Under the pieces are notes generated by a model that was not told where the DNA came from, did no database searches, and was given only the letters and a program-made list of their open reading frames with translations. This document shows, piece after piece, positions 1 through 13,659 of a DNA stretch of 64,000 nucleotides. The first letter of the stretch is position 1. Every line of letters begins with the position of its first letter. The translations under genes and the position numbers were made by a program. The stretch is from Blastobasis lacticolella (Eukaryota > Arthropoda > Insecta > Lepidoptera > Blastobasidae), in the NCBI GenBank assembly GCA_905147135.1, contig LR990050.1:6088501-6152500 (forward strand), in the 5' to 3' direction.

Positions 1-340
1 ATCTATCCAATCCAGAATTTGCCCTATACCCAGAAAGGTCAAAATATACCTACTGTGCCTTACTACTACTACTCTAAATTATTAATTTGAAAGGATTTAG
101 AATTGTAAATTAAAATTTCTGCATTGACGTTGTCGAATACAAAATATCCCAAGGCCAGTGAAAGCTCTCCATAAATAGAGTCAGAAAAGTATGAATCCAT
201 ACAAAACTTCTATTTTCATTTCGAACTTTATATAGGTTGCGCTTCCATTTCGATTTTTTCTTCTTCTTTTTTTCTTTTGACGACCAGGTAACAAATCAAA
301 GTGTAAATAGGGCAATGTGGCTTATTACTAACTAGCGTTA

Positions 341-625
341 AATCATCTATACATAGTATAAAACAAAGTCGCTTTCCGCCGTCTGTCCTTGTATCTATGT
401 ACGCTTAGATCTTTTAAACTACGCAACGGATTTTAATACGGTTTTAAACAATATATAGAATGATTCATAAGAAAGGTTATTGTGTCGTCTACATGAATGA
501 TGTTTCTCTATGTATTCTACTGTGTGCAATAAAATGTTAAATAAATAAATAAGGTTTATAAGAAAAAAATTGTTGGTAATTTTAAACTATGTTTACGCGA
601 AAGAAGTCGCGCCGGGTCCACTAAA
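341..625 (+). mobile_element. Helitron-like non-autonomous element, diverged
   Basis: Starts TCTATACATAGTATAAAACA, AAGTCGCTTTCCGCCGTCTG; ends GAAGTCGCGCCGGGTCCACT. Internal blocks match 45331-45466. The Helitron label rests on the start/end style only. Confidence 0.45.
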
Positions 626-2071
626 GCTTATTAGGCGAATGTCTTCTTTAAATGTAACGACTGTTTAACTAAGACCGTGGCATTTACGGAACTGCGGGTT
701 AAGACGCGTGTGCCGTCATCTTTTATTACTGACCGAAGTTAAACTGTTTATATAGCAGTTTATACGGCAATCGTTCGGGCTCGCTCGTAAAGCATTACCT
801 GGCGCAATTCTACGCTTAATCTAATCTCTTAAGCGTTTTATAGAATCAGCCCTGGAACAGATATCATAATAATATTTATTTATTTTATTTAAACTTTGTT
901 GCTTTACAATGGTTGAGACCATACCTGTGTCAGGAGGTCTCGCTCTTTCATATCTAGTAGGTATATATAGTAAGCTTAGTTTAAGTATTTATTTTAAAAC
1001 TATAATTATTATCATATTAAACTTTAATGTTAGTTATAATTAACATTTTGTATATCACAGCAACATACATTTATTTAGTTATATATACAGTATATTTTCA
1101 GTTTTTCCATAGTCCAGCTTACTTAACAAACTTAGCACGCTCATGAAGTTTTAGTGGATATATTAAGTCTAAGATATGAGTGAATGTATCCAAATCAGTT
1201 TCTAGAGAGGCATGCATGGCTTCACCTATAGCCGCATTGTCATTTCCCATATACTTGTAAAATACTCAGTAAAATACTCATAATATCATACATATTATAA
1301 TATATCAAGAATAAATTAGTGTGCTATTTTTATTTGCCTGGTAACGTTTGAAGTAATCGATCAACCATCAGAAACAAATGCTGCTCAATCAATCTGTAAT
1401 AATTTATTTCTAATTGATATTCTTCGTCTTTGTTCTTATTCGAATAAAGGCTATAGCCGGGTTTCTATACTTTATTTGCCTTTCAATCAAATGTTTACGG
1501 GATTTTTTGTGATACCCCATAGCCAAAGCTCTTTTCCCTAAACATGTGCTGCGTAAAATTAGCTGTTTTTGTAGCTGATTTTTATGTTATCGTTATTCGT
1601 TTGTACGATTTCAATGAAATTTGGCTAGACTATAATTCATATTGAAACACAACAGCACCTAAATTATCGACAACACTTTTATACAAATAAATGTCAAAAT
1701 AACGAAACATAAAATTCAATATTGTACGTAGCGGTACCTACAGTTTTTATTTTCTAAACTGCCCATTTATGGATCTCCAACATACATTATGCTTGATATT
1801 ATTAGCTTTGGTACTGTAGCATGTGTGCTCTGGCAGACCTTAGGTTAGGTAGGTTAAACAATTAAATAACTCCAGAAAAAAATATTAAAAGACAATTAAA
1901 AAGCTTTAGGTTGTAGCGATGCGGACAAGGTTATTACGTTATTATATTACCATGTGAAGCAATAAATAAATGAAGGTGTTGTCGCAGCATATTGTTGTGG
2001 GTGACCTTACCGGGGGAGTTTGGGTGTGTTCACGGCGGTTTTAGTTTTGGGAGAAAATAGCAACAACATAC

Positions 2072-2400
2072 GACGCCATAAGCAACACCGAGACTATCGC
2101 CAATGCGTTGCCCACCTCTATAACACGTTACTCTGGCAGCAAAAAGGCAAATATCCCTCCACTGCCAAAGCCACGGTTCCCCAAATTCCCACCCCATGGA
2201 GCTCTGGAAACCTTATTTACCGGCAGAAACACAATCCTATTTAAAAGAGTATTGTTTAGCTGCGGTATTCTGTAAGGTGGAGGTACTTCCCCAGTCGGGC
2301 GGCTCCAATTCGAACGGGATACCCCGCTATGTCCTACCTCTCTTAACTCTCGACTTTGCTCGAATGTGAACTCTATCCCTACCTTCTGCGCTTAGTAGGT
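2072..2400 (-). repeat. Repeat D, inverted copy
   Basis: Reverse complement of the 11.8-kb copy over TCCCCAGTCGGGCGGCTCCA, CCCCATGGAGC and CAATGCGTTGCCCACCTCTA. A 74-codon open frame here is by chance. Confidence 0.7.
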
Positions 2401-2981
2401 GGCTTGGCCATCGCAGTGTTAAAAACACAAAAGAAAATTATTTTCCCAAACTCCTAAAAAGCCTATTATGGGCATAGTGATAGTTTTAACCACAGAGAGG
2501 AACATAGGCTAATGTTAATTTAAGAAACACTAAGTACACAAGTATATACCTTTTGATTGACGAATTTGTAAGCAATTCCTTATTATTCCATATTATAGAA
2601 CTAGCGCCATCTAGAGAGTTATTCCCTAACGTCGTGAGTACGGGCACAGTCCGAACTACAATCGTGAAAGGCAGGCCGGGACGTGAATATTTCTGTTTCT
2701 GGTAAAATGTGTAGGTGGCGTTAGGAGCGAAGAAATCGAAGTAAACTTATGAATTACCTATCCACGAATAAGTAACAAGGAAGGAATTCATTATAGATAC
2801 TAGTGTACACGGCTCCAACTTACAATATTGGAGTGGCGATCGGCGCTATGCGTCTGCATCATTAACCAATCATAGAACCGCATTGAACACAGTTCTTTCA
2901 CTTAGTAGACGAGCACTGTGTGAAAGCATAGCAACGCTTCTTTAATTAGACAGGTCATCAGATATTTAAGAGTAGGTACCC

Positions 2982-3290
2982 TTGTCGGTGGAGCAATCGC
3001 CACTCCTCTCTCCTGTCTGCCAACCTTTTCATCTCCTTATAACCCCCGCTCACTTTTTCCTTCACGTCCTTCCAATATTAAAATCTTGGCCATCCTCTTC
3101 AGGAGCAATTAGAATTATACAAGTATTGTTTGTAGATACGGGTGTCAGTGTCCATTCACCACATCTTTTTCACCGGGATGAATGTCGGGCGATCCTATTG
3201 ACGATGAGAATCTCATCGGCTGGATCGACCACCATGCTCTGCAGATAGTCTGCGTATTTTTTAACCAGGAATTGTTTAGGCTGCTACTAA
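2982..3290 (-). pseudogene. Degenerate LINE-like fragment
   Basis: Minus-strand reading SGGYKEMKRLADRREEWRLL recalls the end of LINE coding regions. Frames are broken and nothing else is conserved. Confidence 0.3.
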
Positions 3291-3299
3291 AGGGTGTTT

Positions 3300-3750
3300 T
3301 TTCATTAAATTGAAATAAAACAAAATGAAAAATAGAATTTGGCATCAATGAAAATAGCTTTATTGGAAAGATAATTTTATTACATTTATGTTTAAGTGTG
3401 TGAAAATATACATTACAGAAATTGTGAATACTATTGTAAATTTCGTCAATGTATATTTTCATACACTTTTCGTAACGAATGTTGTGCTCGATCGTCTCTG
3501 GTTTATTGGTGTAGAAAAGTTAATTGAAATATCTTCAAAGAAAATAATATAATGGACTGGATCACACAATCTGGGTAGCCAACATGAAATTTATTTTTAT
3601 TACTTTCTGGTTGAATAAGTTAATAAACACACGACGACTACATGACCGGAATCATATTCAATCATAAATGCCATAAAAATATGATCTTTCCAATAAAGCT
3701 AGTTTCACTTATACTAAATACTTTTTTCTGTGTTTTATTTGAATAAAAAG
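3300..3750. mobile_element. Inverted-repeat element, about 450 bp
   Basis: Exact 17-bp inverted pair (3356-3372, AGCTTTATTGGAAAGAT, and 3684-3700) with weaker outer pairing of GAAATAAAAC with GTTTTATTTG near both ends. Confidence 0.55.
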
Positions 3751-4152
3751 TTCTTCCCCTCTAAAAAGACAACCTATGGTATAATAATTTCACTTCGCGT
3801 TCTGCAGTTTAGAAAAATTAAGTAGCCATTTAAAATTCAAAGCGAAAATTGCGTGAATCGCTGAGTTTTTTTTCAAATCGTGCTATTACCAGCCCATTAT
3901 TTAAAATCATATCCACCGTTACCACACCATAACCGTAACTAAATTACAGGTTTTCTGCGGTTTCGTAAAGTGACCTTTTAATCTGCAAAAGGAATCTTAT
4001 AAAAGGAATCACGCGACGACGTCAAAATGATTGAATGTCGTTGAAAATATCGTGCAGTTTACGTGCCGATTGTTACGTGAGGCCATTACGTGTTTATACG
4101 TTAAGTAATTTAGCAAAATTTGTACCACGTAATACCGCCGTACAACCTTTAG

Positions 4153-4408
4153 CAGTGTGGTGTCCGGCAGAGTAGAATAGCACCAACCCCTTACACTCGT
4201 GGGTGTCGTACAAGGCGACTAATGTTATCGAGGCAAAAGATCTAGTCCCCGTAGCTGGAAAATATGCAGCAGCGTTTTCCATTGTTATATTTATAACACT
4301 GCGATCTCCAATCCTCCGGTCAAGCATGGAAATTCTGGCAAGAACCTTCCCTTTTGTGGGAGAGGCCCTTAGTCCTGCAGTGGACAGTTATGGGCTGTGA
4401 TGATGATG
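4153..4408 (+). mobile_element. SINE B, near full length
   Basis: GTGTGGTGTCCGGCAGAGTA ... CACTCGTGGGTGTCGTACAA ... GCGATCTCCAATCCTCCGGT ... GGGAGAGGCCC ... GGGCTGTGATGATGATG. Flanked by a 55-bp direct repeat (see findings). Confidence 0.8.
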
Positions 4409-5331
4409 ACGTTAAGTAATTTAGCAAAATAGGGACCACGTAATACCGCCGTACAACCTATAGGGCCTGTATCAATGGGGCCCACTTAAAACCAGCGTCA
4501 CGGCGACTTTTTTTCCGTTTATGTCTCTGTTTTACTTATTATTTCTCTATGAATATTTTTTTATGTTGTGCCGTGTGTCTGAGTGGAATAATAGTAGTTT
4601 ATGCAACTGTCATATAAAAGGGGGTATTAAAACATGAGTGTCTGTTTATCGTACGAGACGCAGCCGAGTATGATAATAGTTTGACACGAGTGTTTAATAC
4701 CTAATTATATGCAGTTGCATACACTACTTTATCTACGTGTCGAGGACATCAAACGGCCGGAAATTCACTTGACTACATTCACATTTATGAATTTATTTGC
4801 TTCAAACATGAAAAAACATTTACAAACACAAATTACAACAATTAGGAAAAATATACTGTTTAGCGCGAAAATAATTACACACAAATATAAACAGGAAAAT
4901 TTGAATTTTGAATTTGTCAAAGACATTTAGGTATTCAGCCTACATTTGACCGTGTCCGGGCTTTAAAGAATTTGAAAAATATAAGTGTTGCATAATGATT
5001 AAAAATGCTGTATCTAAAAGTACTTTTTTTTAATTTCATAGACTGGCGTGAAAAAAGTGTATCCTTAAACAACTGTTTTCGAATATGAAATTGGAACATT
5101 ACGCTATGAGTGTAGATAAAAGTGTTTTACTTTACTTTACTTTACATAGTGAGACACATTCTGGTGTATCAAATCGCTGCAGCTCATTTTCTGATCTAGG
5201 AAGATCCTAGGTCTGTCTTTATGGCATTTAGTCGTCTTATAGCTGAGGTCCCAAGGTCCGTGGAGGGCTTGGCCTGTCGTCGCCCATCCGATTCGAACAG
5301 GTTAGCCCGCGACAACAGTAAAGCGGTATCC

Positions 5332-5448
5332 TAATTGGCAACGGCCGTGCGACCATGATCGTAAGACGGGTGGTTTTGAGGTCTCCTATTTGGTTGGGCA
5401 AAGTTCGTCTTACGACGGTGGTCGCACGACTGTTGACGGTGCCAATTA
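5332..5448. mobile_element. 117-bp hairpin element
   Basis: Left arm 5332-5369 and right arm 5406-5448 pair through TAATTGGCA, GTGCGACCA and CGTAAGACG. A Helitron-like fragment follows immediately. Confidence 0.6.
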
Positions 5449-5575
5449 ACACGCATAAACTACTAGACGGGTTTTGATGAAATTTGGCAGTAATATAGCT
5501 TTTAGCGCAGAGATTCCTGCGACAACAGATCCGTGACCGAATTTTACGCACACGAACTCGTGGACAAAAGCTAGC
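5449..5575 (+). mobile_element. Helitron-like fragment
   Basis: AACTACTAGACGGGTTTTGA, TGAAATTTGGCAGTAATATA and GGACAAAAGCTAG. Shares its core with 6545-6712. Confidence 0.45.
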
Positions 5576-6042
5576 TCCCTATACAGGGAATTAGCCTTGC
5601 CAACGAGTGAGGCAACGCAGTCAGACTTATGAGCATCTATACACATCTCTAGGTAATGTTTTTCTGCTGTTTCACATACCTTTGTGAATTATCTTTATTG
5701 TAAACTCAACGGCAATAATAATTGTAAATACAAACATAACACATTAACATGGATAGTAAGTTTAATTCATAAAGCTCTAAACCAAACATAATATAAAGTT
5801 TCACAGTTCGTTTTCACTCTCACCAAATCTGCGTATTGAGTGTCGTAGCCAGGTCATTGACTCGCCGTCTACGGCGCCAGCTACGGCGGTCTACGGCGTA
5901 GACTCTCGTAGCTTTTGCATCCCAATAGTAGTTGCTGCTAGGAATAATAACGACATTCTTTTATCTAAGTTATAATAGCAGAAAGCTTTTAGCGCAAAAA
6001 ATTATCTTGCTACACTGTGCTGAGAGCACGGGAATGTTTTTT

Positions 6043-6135
6043 TAATTAGCTTGCCAGTTATTTGACATTTTACCTGGTGGTAAGTGACGACGCGGCCGAA
6101 GATGGAGCTTACCTGTCTATGAACAGCCCTCTCAC
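6043..6135 (-). pseudogene. LINE C-terminal remnant
   Basis: Short match to the same LINE end (GGTGGTAAGTGACGACGCGG, ACAGCCCTCTCACTCTAG), abutting an inverted SINE A fragment. Confidence 0.55.
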
Positions 6136-6148
6136 TCTAGTCTTGAAT

Positions 6149-6238
6149 TATCATCTTGGCGTTAATGTGTCGGTTGTGCTCTCGTGCGCGAGGGCCCCGG
6201 TTTCGCCTTGACCATGATCCAGGATTTGGCGGGTAATC
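6149..6238 (-). mobile_element. SINE A, 3' fragment
   Basis: Reverse complement of the SINE A end (CTCGTGCGCGAG, GACCATGATCCAGGATTTGG). It directly follows a LINE fragment at 6043-6135, so one element was inserted at the end of the other. Confidence 0.65.
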
Positions 6239-6544
6239 TTTAATAGTCTTTAAGGAGAATATTTTGATTAGTGAATCTCTATTTATTTGTAGGGTATAAG
6301 GTTTTTTTAGGTGTTGGGGTATACACGTAGAAAGCAAATTATTTATGACTTTATGCCCAGATTTCTTCGGCTCTATCAAAATATTATTATGTTTTCCACA
6401 ATTTGTCTCACAATGTTATTGTTGAAACTCGATAACATCTTCAGATTTATCAAATGCAGTTTCTGATCTTTGGCCATCCTCCCGTCGTAAGCCGTTATGT
6501 AGAAACTTCAAAATCTCTAAAATGTTACGTTCTGACTATTAAAA

Positions 6545-6712
6545 GCTTAAATTTCTTACTCTTTCACGCAAACTACTGAACAGATTTTGATGAAATTTCG
6601 AAATGCTCAATATAATGTTCCAACAATATACGCAATTAAATGTAGCTCCACGTACGCAGTCTCCAGTTTGACGCAGACGAAGTCGCGGGAAATAGCCAGT
6701 TTTGAATGCTCC
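6545..6712 (+). mobile_element. Helitron-like fragment
   Basis: CAAACTACTGAACAGATTTT, GATGAAATTTCG and GACGAAGTCGCGGGAAATAG, related to 5449-5575. Confidence 0.45.
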
Positions 6713-7177
6713 CGCTAACACTTAGGCCTCCGCCCTACGAGTTAGAATGCTGTACTTGTTTCTTCGCAACTCCGCTAATCCATTATCATTTTGTAATTTG
6801 TTTTTGCGTAATGTAATAAGTTTTGTGTGTGGAAACTGGAAACCTATTTGGGAGCCCACTTTGTGTCGCCAAGATTTTGCTTTCTTTTTTTGAACAGGTA
6901 AATATGTAAGTTGTTTTTGAGAGTAGGATTTTTTGTTTATTAGTTTACGGAAACACTCTCGGGAATAATGTGAATTAGGTAAAATTTGTTGCCTCCGTGT
7001 AGCCTTATGTTTGTTCTAGTAATTTGAATATTGGTCTGTATTTGCTGAAGTAGTAAGGAATTCTTTATGTAAAGATTTCCTAATTCAACTCTCTTCACCG
7101 TACTGTTTTAGAGGCAAAGGTTTTAGATAACCAAATGTCAATTTTGTATATGTTATGAATTGTTCTTTCCATATAAA

Positions 7178-7520
7178 GCGTAGGTGGCCTAATGCTTAAG
7201 GGATCCGATTCGTAAGTGAGAGGTACCGGGTTCGAACCCCGTTGTCGCCATGTACCAGTGACTCTTTTCTGAGTTACGTACATTAGTTGAACACTAACCG
7301 ATGCTCTTACAGTGAGCGCAAACATCGCAATGAAACCTACACATTTCGACTGAATATTTAACCACGATCCAATGTGGTTAGATTCCCCTGTTAACAGGGT
7401 CACGGAGGTCAGATAGCGTTCGATCTACTGTAATTACCTGCCACATCCTGAATCGTGGTCAAGCCCTGTGCCCTCGCGCGCAAATGCACAACCGGGACAT
7501 TAACGCAAGGATGATAATTT
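7178..7520 (+). mobile_element. SINE A, near full length
   Basis: Same order of blocks as the copy at 28.9 kb: tRNA-like head with GGGTTCGAACCCC, GAGTTACGTACATTAGTTGA, the GGTCACGGAGGTCAGAT block, and a GATGATAA end. More diverged than the 28.9-kb copy. Confidence 0.85.
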
Positions 7521-8995
7521 TTATAAATTTTCCACACTATAAAATAGAATTCAATAAAAACGCCGCCACCAAAACCAGCTACTACAAAACAAACCACTAA
7601 TAACACATCGAGCAATCTATCATTATCATCGTCTACGCGTACGGCGATATGGAATCGAATTAACAAGTGAATATCACAATATGAGGGCAAATCTGGGCGG
7701 GGACGTCGCGGGGGCGGGTAGCGAGGGGGGTACCGTGCGTCACTGATCGATGTACAACGGCGCCCAGTACCACTTCAACCGCGGCGAAAAAACGAACTCA
7801 TTTTCATACGGCTTGCGAACGGTAGCGTGGTTTTCGGAGGCGTAGGTGGCGCCACTTTTAGGAGGCGAAGTTAAATTTAGGACTTGTTGCCGAGCTCAAC
7901 AGGCTTCGACGCCGCAACAGGCTCGCAGATGGCTTTATTGTTCGGCCGAGAGCAATTGTACGAAATAGGGGCGAGGGAGAAGGTATGGAGGTAGTGGATA
8001 AGGAAGTTTGGACGGATCGGGTATTCCTGTAACGGGTTATGGGGAGATGTTATGGAATCGTTGGTTCGTCTAATTGGCTATTATGGTGTTCCTACAGCAG
8101 AATGACCCTTAGCATAAGGTACTATTACGTTTAAGGTAGGGGGTCCATCCACTTCGCAACTGGCTGTACTAATCAAGATCACTATCGACAGCTCGTGACA
8201 GTGCACTGGTTACTGTTAAAACTAACTCAACAAAGATTTGGCAAACCTTATGTTAGTTACATGGATCTAGGTACGTTCAAACACTATAATAAGATTGATT
8301 TTTATTTCAAAAGATACTACAGTTTGTCGCAACGCGCGACGTCTTGGACTAGCACTGGTTCTGAGTACTAGTTTCCCTTTCGTTTCTCGTCAGGCCAGAC
8401 AAATGCTCGGGCCGCATTTGACCCGACTCGTTTTTCGGGTTGAGTGATAAAGGTAGCCGGAGCAATTAGTACGTATTACAGGTAAGCATTACAGTGCACG
8501 TAAGTTTGCTACTCATGCATGATGGAAATTTTAGCGTTCACTAATGTACATAACTCAGAAAATAATGTTTAGTATATGGCGGTGATGAATACCTAGGAAT
8601 ACGAAATGGACTCCTTAGCCATGAGGCCACCGACACTCTATGGATCATGTACTAGTCGGCCGTAAATAATTCACATCGTCTAGTTCGACTTCGTAGAGCG
8701 CATTTGTAAACACGAAGCCAAAAGTAAACTCTGAGATGAAATTCAAGAGCAAAAGTGTAAACAAATTGCCACTTTGAAATTTTAATCCAAGAGGCGGATT
8801 ATTTAAATAGTGTTTTTTTTAAATATTCATACGATTTTGTTTTATTTTGGATGTGATATTTTATTAATATTTCAATAAATTAAATTATCTACCCTTGTGT
8901 GTTTTTGTAATAATATGGGCAATTTGTTTACACATTTGATCTTGAATTTCAGTCCGAGTTTTAGGCGATATTATTTGCTGGCTGTATAATATAAG

Positions 8996-9238
8996 TGGTG
9001 TGTGGTGCCGCCACCTCAAAGAATAGCACCACCCCATCTCTTCCCGTGGGTGTCGTAAGAGGCGACTAAGGGACAAATCCGAAAGGTGGGCAGCAGCATC
9101 TTTCTGGGTAGATTTACATCAACTGCACTGCGATCTCCAACCCGCCTGCCAAGCGTGGAGATTATGGCAATGACCTCCCCTTTCGTGGGAGAGGCCCGAA
9201 GTCCTGCAGTGGACTGTTATGGGCTGTGATGATGATGT
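8996..9238 (+). mobile_element. SINE B copy
   Basis: Same block order: GAATAGCACCACCCC, CGTGGGTGTCGTAAGAGGCG, ACCCGCCTGCCAAGCGTGGA, GTCCTGCAGTGGACTG, GGGCTGTGATGATGATG. Confidence 0.8.
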
Positions 9239-11795
9239 ATAATATAATAAATTCTTTATTTCAGACTCTTAGTCCATAATACAATACAATATAATATACA
9301 TTCTGGCAAGAAAGTGAAAAATTTAAGGGCGCCGCTTGACAGCTGAGTACTCAGTTAGACATTAATTTATTGTTGCAAGAATATGTTGAATTTATTGTTA
9401 ATTTTTACCACTTCCTCTGCAGAATGTCTCGAGTTTTAAATTTCATTCGCGACCCTCCTGGCAATGCGGATATGCGGTGATCACTTACTATTTACCACCA
9501 TTCATATACCATCAACGACCATTGAGCTGCGATGGCGATTTAATTACAATTCGTACTCCCCTTATATAAGTATATAAGCGGATTCGAGGCCTTTGCTATT
9601 TAAGAAGGACTAGTTCTCTCATTTCTCACTGCGATGCGAGGCCTACCGTAAAAACATTGCAAAAGGGTGGAAACACTAATGCTCGATTACACTAAACTTT
9701 AGGCTACACTTAAGTTATTCTAAATTATTCCTAACAAATAAAAGTGTCAACGCCAACCTTATGAAAACACTAACATCGCTACTCTTAAATTTATGACACC
9801 GATTTTGTGACGCCTAAATGCTTAGGATTATCTTGAAGCGCCAACTTAAGCGTCGCATAAGTACAAATACATATACAAAACCATTTACTCCACACAAAAT
9901 GCAGCATAAGAGTAAGTTTACAAAGTATATTAAACATGGTGGTGGAAGTTTAAGGCAATCGGGTATAAATAAGATTACTCAATTGATCTGTTAAAAAACA
10001 ACATTGCCAAACAGAAAAGACAACTTAAACTTCCGAATCAACTAAGAAAAATATAAACCGGGAGCCAGAAAAAGAGGAAAATCTCATTATTACCGCTATA
10101 AAGGTTATCGCGTTCATTAACACCGAAATTAGAGGGAAATTTCAGCATCCTTTATCCGGGAACTGTGAAGCTCTGGGCGCAGTGATCTTGACCCACCCTG
10201 CCCGGGTCACCTCAGGGTACCTCCGGGAAACAATAACTGGGTCACTCGATTATGACGTCAAAAGCTTCCAAAGTTAAATTATTCATCGCGTAATACATCA
10301 CGGTAATGTATTTTAACATACACGCGGCTCGGGTAAAATTCGGTTGTATCAGTATCTCTTGGGAAGTACTTTGAATTTTGGTATATAACTGTTGGTATAT
10401 ATCTGTGTACTATCAGAACAAAGTGGTTTATAGTCTTTGCCTACACCACCTGTGGGAAATGTATGTGTGTATGTTACATTACTCAATGAATAGAAAGCGT
10501 AATACAAAATCACTTGTTTAATCCAACTGCTTTGTCCAATATACAGAGCTTGTCCGAAGTTGATGTGTTAAAGTACAATATCTACAAACTTTTTAGAGTA
10601 GACTGAACTAATGCAAATGGGAAATTTGCAACAAGGAAATGATAATTTTCGGTAATCGATCTAACAAATTCTAACGTGTTGTATTTACTTATTAGTTAAT
10701 TACACTGTTTTACAGCTGTTCAATACATTTCAAATATAAGTAAACTATAATCTGGATATTACCTAATAGTAGACATCTATCTAACAGTCTCTGGCAGATA
10801 ACGATAGTTTAATTCGTTTACAAAAGTGGAATAACTAACTAATAATAGATACAGGTAATAATCATTATAGTTGTAATCGATATGGATACTTTGGATGCAA
10901 TATTTAATTCAATGACCGAATGTAATCTTCTAGTGTGTTTCGACAGGGAGATCGGTAGTCCTCCCCTAATGACTTAAATTTGTGAATGAGTAGGAAGGAT
11001 ATATGAATTAGTAGCCTTACTCCTTAGTTTGCGGACTAAGATAAAAATAACTTTTAAGAGACTACCAAACAAATCTTAGCAAAGTTGTAAGCTATCAAAA
11101 TATGAATTTTATCAAAGTCTTTCCGAACCAAGAGAACGATGTGTTCTGGCGACTTGTATGCAGTCGTTGTTCTATGTAAAAGTACTTACTAAAGTCCATA
11201 GTATTTTTGTTGGGTTACTAAAATCGGATTCTCCGGTGCGTGAGAAGTTTCACCGTCTTTTAAGAGTAATATACTTTTACAGTAGAATACCTATCCGACC
11301 TAGCAAATACCGTAAACATTAGCATAAGCATAAAACATCGATCTCAGGCCAATACACCCACCATACCTCCCCCTCCCATAGTGGTGGGGTTACCATCAAT
11401 TCTGGTCGGGCCGCGCGGTCTGCCGCATTAATGGCATTCCAATTTAAAATCCACTTTATGGGTGGCAATTTCGAACTTAACTCTATTCCGGGCAGCCACA
11501 AATACCTAGGTATTAATAGATCGTTGCAACGAAATGTCAGATGTGCTATCGGATTATAACTGATGGCAATGTTTTTATTAAATTGGTGTGTGTAAAGTAA
11601 AGTGACGGTGATTTTACATTTTCAGTTAAATTATGTTTGCTAACACATTCGCATTCAATGCGTTTCATATTTAATTCAATGCACAGTGTACGTAACAAGC
11701 CGTGATTTTGTTACGAGTAGATATTGTTTGTTTACCAAATAAGTCCACCATTGTAGTATTTTGTGCATCAAGTATTAAATAAATAAATAAAAAAG

Positions 11796-12140
11796 GCAAG
11801 TTAAGAGAGGTAGGGTATAGCGGGGTATCTCGTTAGAATTGGAGCCGCCCGACTGGGGAAGTACCTCCACCTTACAGAATATCGCAGCTAAATAATACTC
11901 TTTTAAATAGTATTGTGTTTCTGCCGGTGAGTAAGGTTTCCAGTGCTCCATGGGGTGGGGATTTGGGGATCCGTGGCTTTGGCAGTGGAGTGGCATTTCC
12001 CTGTTTGCTGCCAGAGCAACGTGTTATAGAGGTGGGCAACGCATTAGCGATACTCTTGGTGTTGTGAATGTCTATAGGCAGTGGTGACCACTTTCCATCA
12101 GGTGGCCCGCTTGCCTGTTTGCCTACCGTATGACATAAAA
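11796..12140 (+). repeat. Repeat D, best copy
   Basis: About 345 bp: AGTTAAGAGAGGTAGGGTAT ... TGGAGCCGCCCGACTGGGGA ... CACTTTCCATCAGGTGGCCC ... GTATGACATAAAAAAAAA. The A-rich end suggests a retroposon-like element. Non-coding. Confidence 0.7.
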
Positions 12141-12699
12141 AAAAAGTCAGTCTGAACAGATTTTAGTTCAGAATCGCGTTGCCCTTTGTATCTAGCTTCC
12201 TTCCCGCGTAGCTGTCAACTATTGCGTACTTATAACGAGCTCGCTCCCAATTCCAAACGAAGCTAATTTTTAGGGCCCCTCGTATAAAGGGAGACCCCGA
12301 AAGGGCCACAAACTGCCGCCTGTCCGCAACTTTGAGGTAAATTACGTAATGAATACAAACTATGAATAGATATTAGTCTTAATTTCTACTGTGTACAATC
12401 CTGACAAGTGTATTTTATTGTTTTATTATTTTTTATTTTACTTTATTCATAACACCCACAGCAAGTTACAAGTAATACTTACAAACATATAGAACAGCGA
12501 GGCCATTAACAGATGCTCGCTAATAGTAAGCAGTAGGCCTGTTAGTTTATTTCTTTTCTTGTTTTATTCCCTATTCGGTCTTTCTTTTATTAAGTAGGAG
12601 TTAAGTTGCTAACAGGAGTGGAGGTGCTGCACAACAATTATCTAGCAATAGCAAAAAATTATTTTTTAATACAATGGTTTTAGCAAATAGTTACCGTCT

Positions 12700-12760
12700 T
12701 AGCTAAACATTTAAGTTATACCAAAACGGCCGTTTTTAGCAAAAATTTAATGTTTAGCTA
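12700..12760. repeat. Inverted repeat around a perfect palindrome
   Basis: TAGCTAAACAT... and ...ATGTTTAGCTA flank AAAACGGCCGTTTT (12723-12736), an exact 14-bp palindrome. Confidence 0.65.
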
Positions 12761-13659
12761 AACGAATAAAGCTGCATTTAAAAAATTCTCTTTGGGGCGG
12801 ATTATTATAGAATAATACTTGAGCGAAGAAGGAGCTTCGTACGTTCTTTAAGTAAAAGTGTGGAAGCAGAATATTATTAGAAAATAATAAGAAAAGGTGT
12901 ACAAAGTCCAAAAATATGCTGTGTTTAGATAACTTCACTTACAAGGCGTCACTTCATTTAAATGTCGTTGTAATCATCAAGAAACCGTAGAATGTACGCT
13001 GTTGATTACAGCTCTCCCTAAATAGGCACAGCGGGTTACATTATTTTGAAGTTAGTTTAATCAAAATTATTATTCACTTAGTTATATTAAAATCGGTTCA
13101 AGAGCTTTGAAAATATTTTAGTATATGTAAACTTGGTTGGGGTTTTTCTCTAGTTCCATATTTTTAAGATTCCATTGTATGCAACCACAATTTCCTCAAT
13201 ACATGCACATTTACGCCCTTATCCCTTAAGCGTAGGCAGAGACTATCGAGTGCCACAAGTACGATCTTCCACATTCATACATCTTTTCATATCTTAATTT
13301 TAATAGGTGGTTCTTACTTAGTGTCTTAGTGATTATTATATTTTCGTAGAACAAATTCTTTAATTTTATCTCGTTGAACCCATAACAATTTACGCCGGTT
13401 GAGGACACATCTGACCTGCCCTTTTTATCTGATCAGTATTATGCCGACCCTTTCGTTCACATTCGTACGATACATATTTTTCGTAAGCCGTCTTTCAACC
13501 TCCTCACGAGTCCATACCTCATTCCATCCTAATCACCACATCATCCTTCAGCTTACAACTGAGACGGACCCTTTCCTTCCCAGGGTTTTCTTTGGACCAT
13601 GTCACAGTGTTCCCTTTGGACTATGACATGGGATCGTTCAATAGGCATATTAGAGGTCT

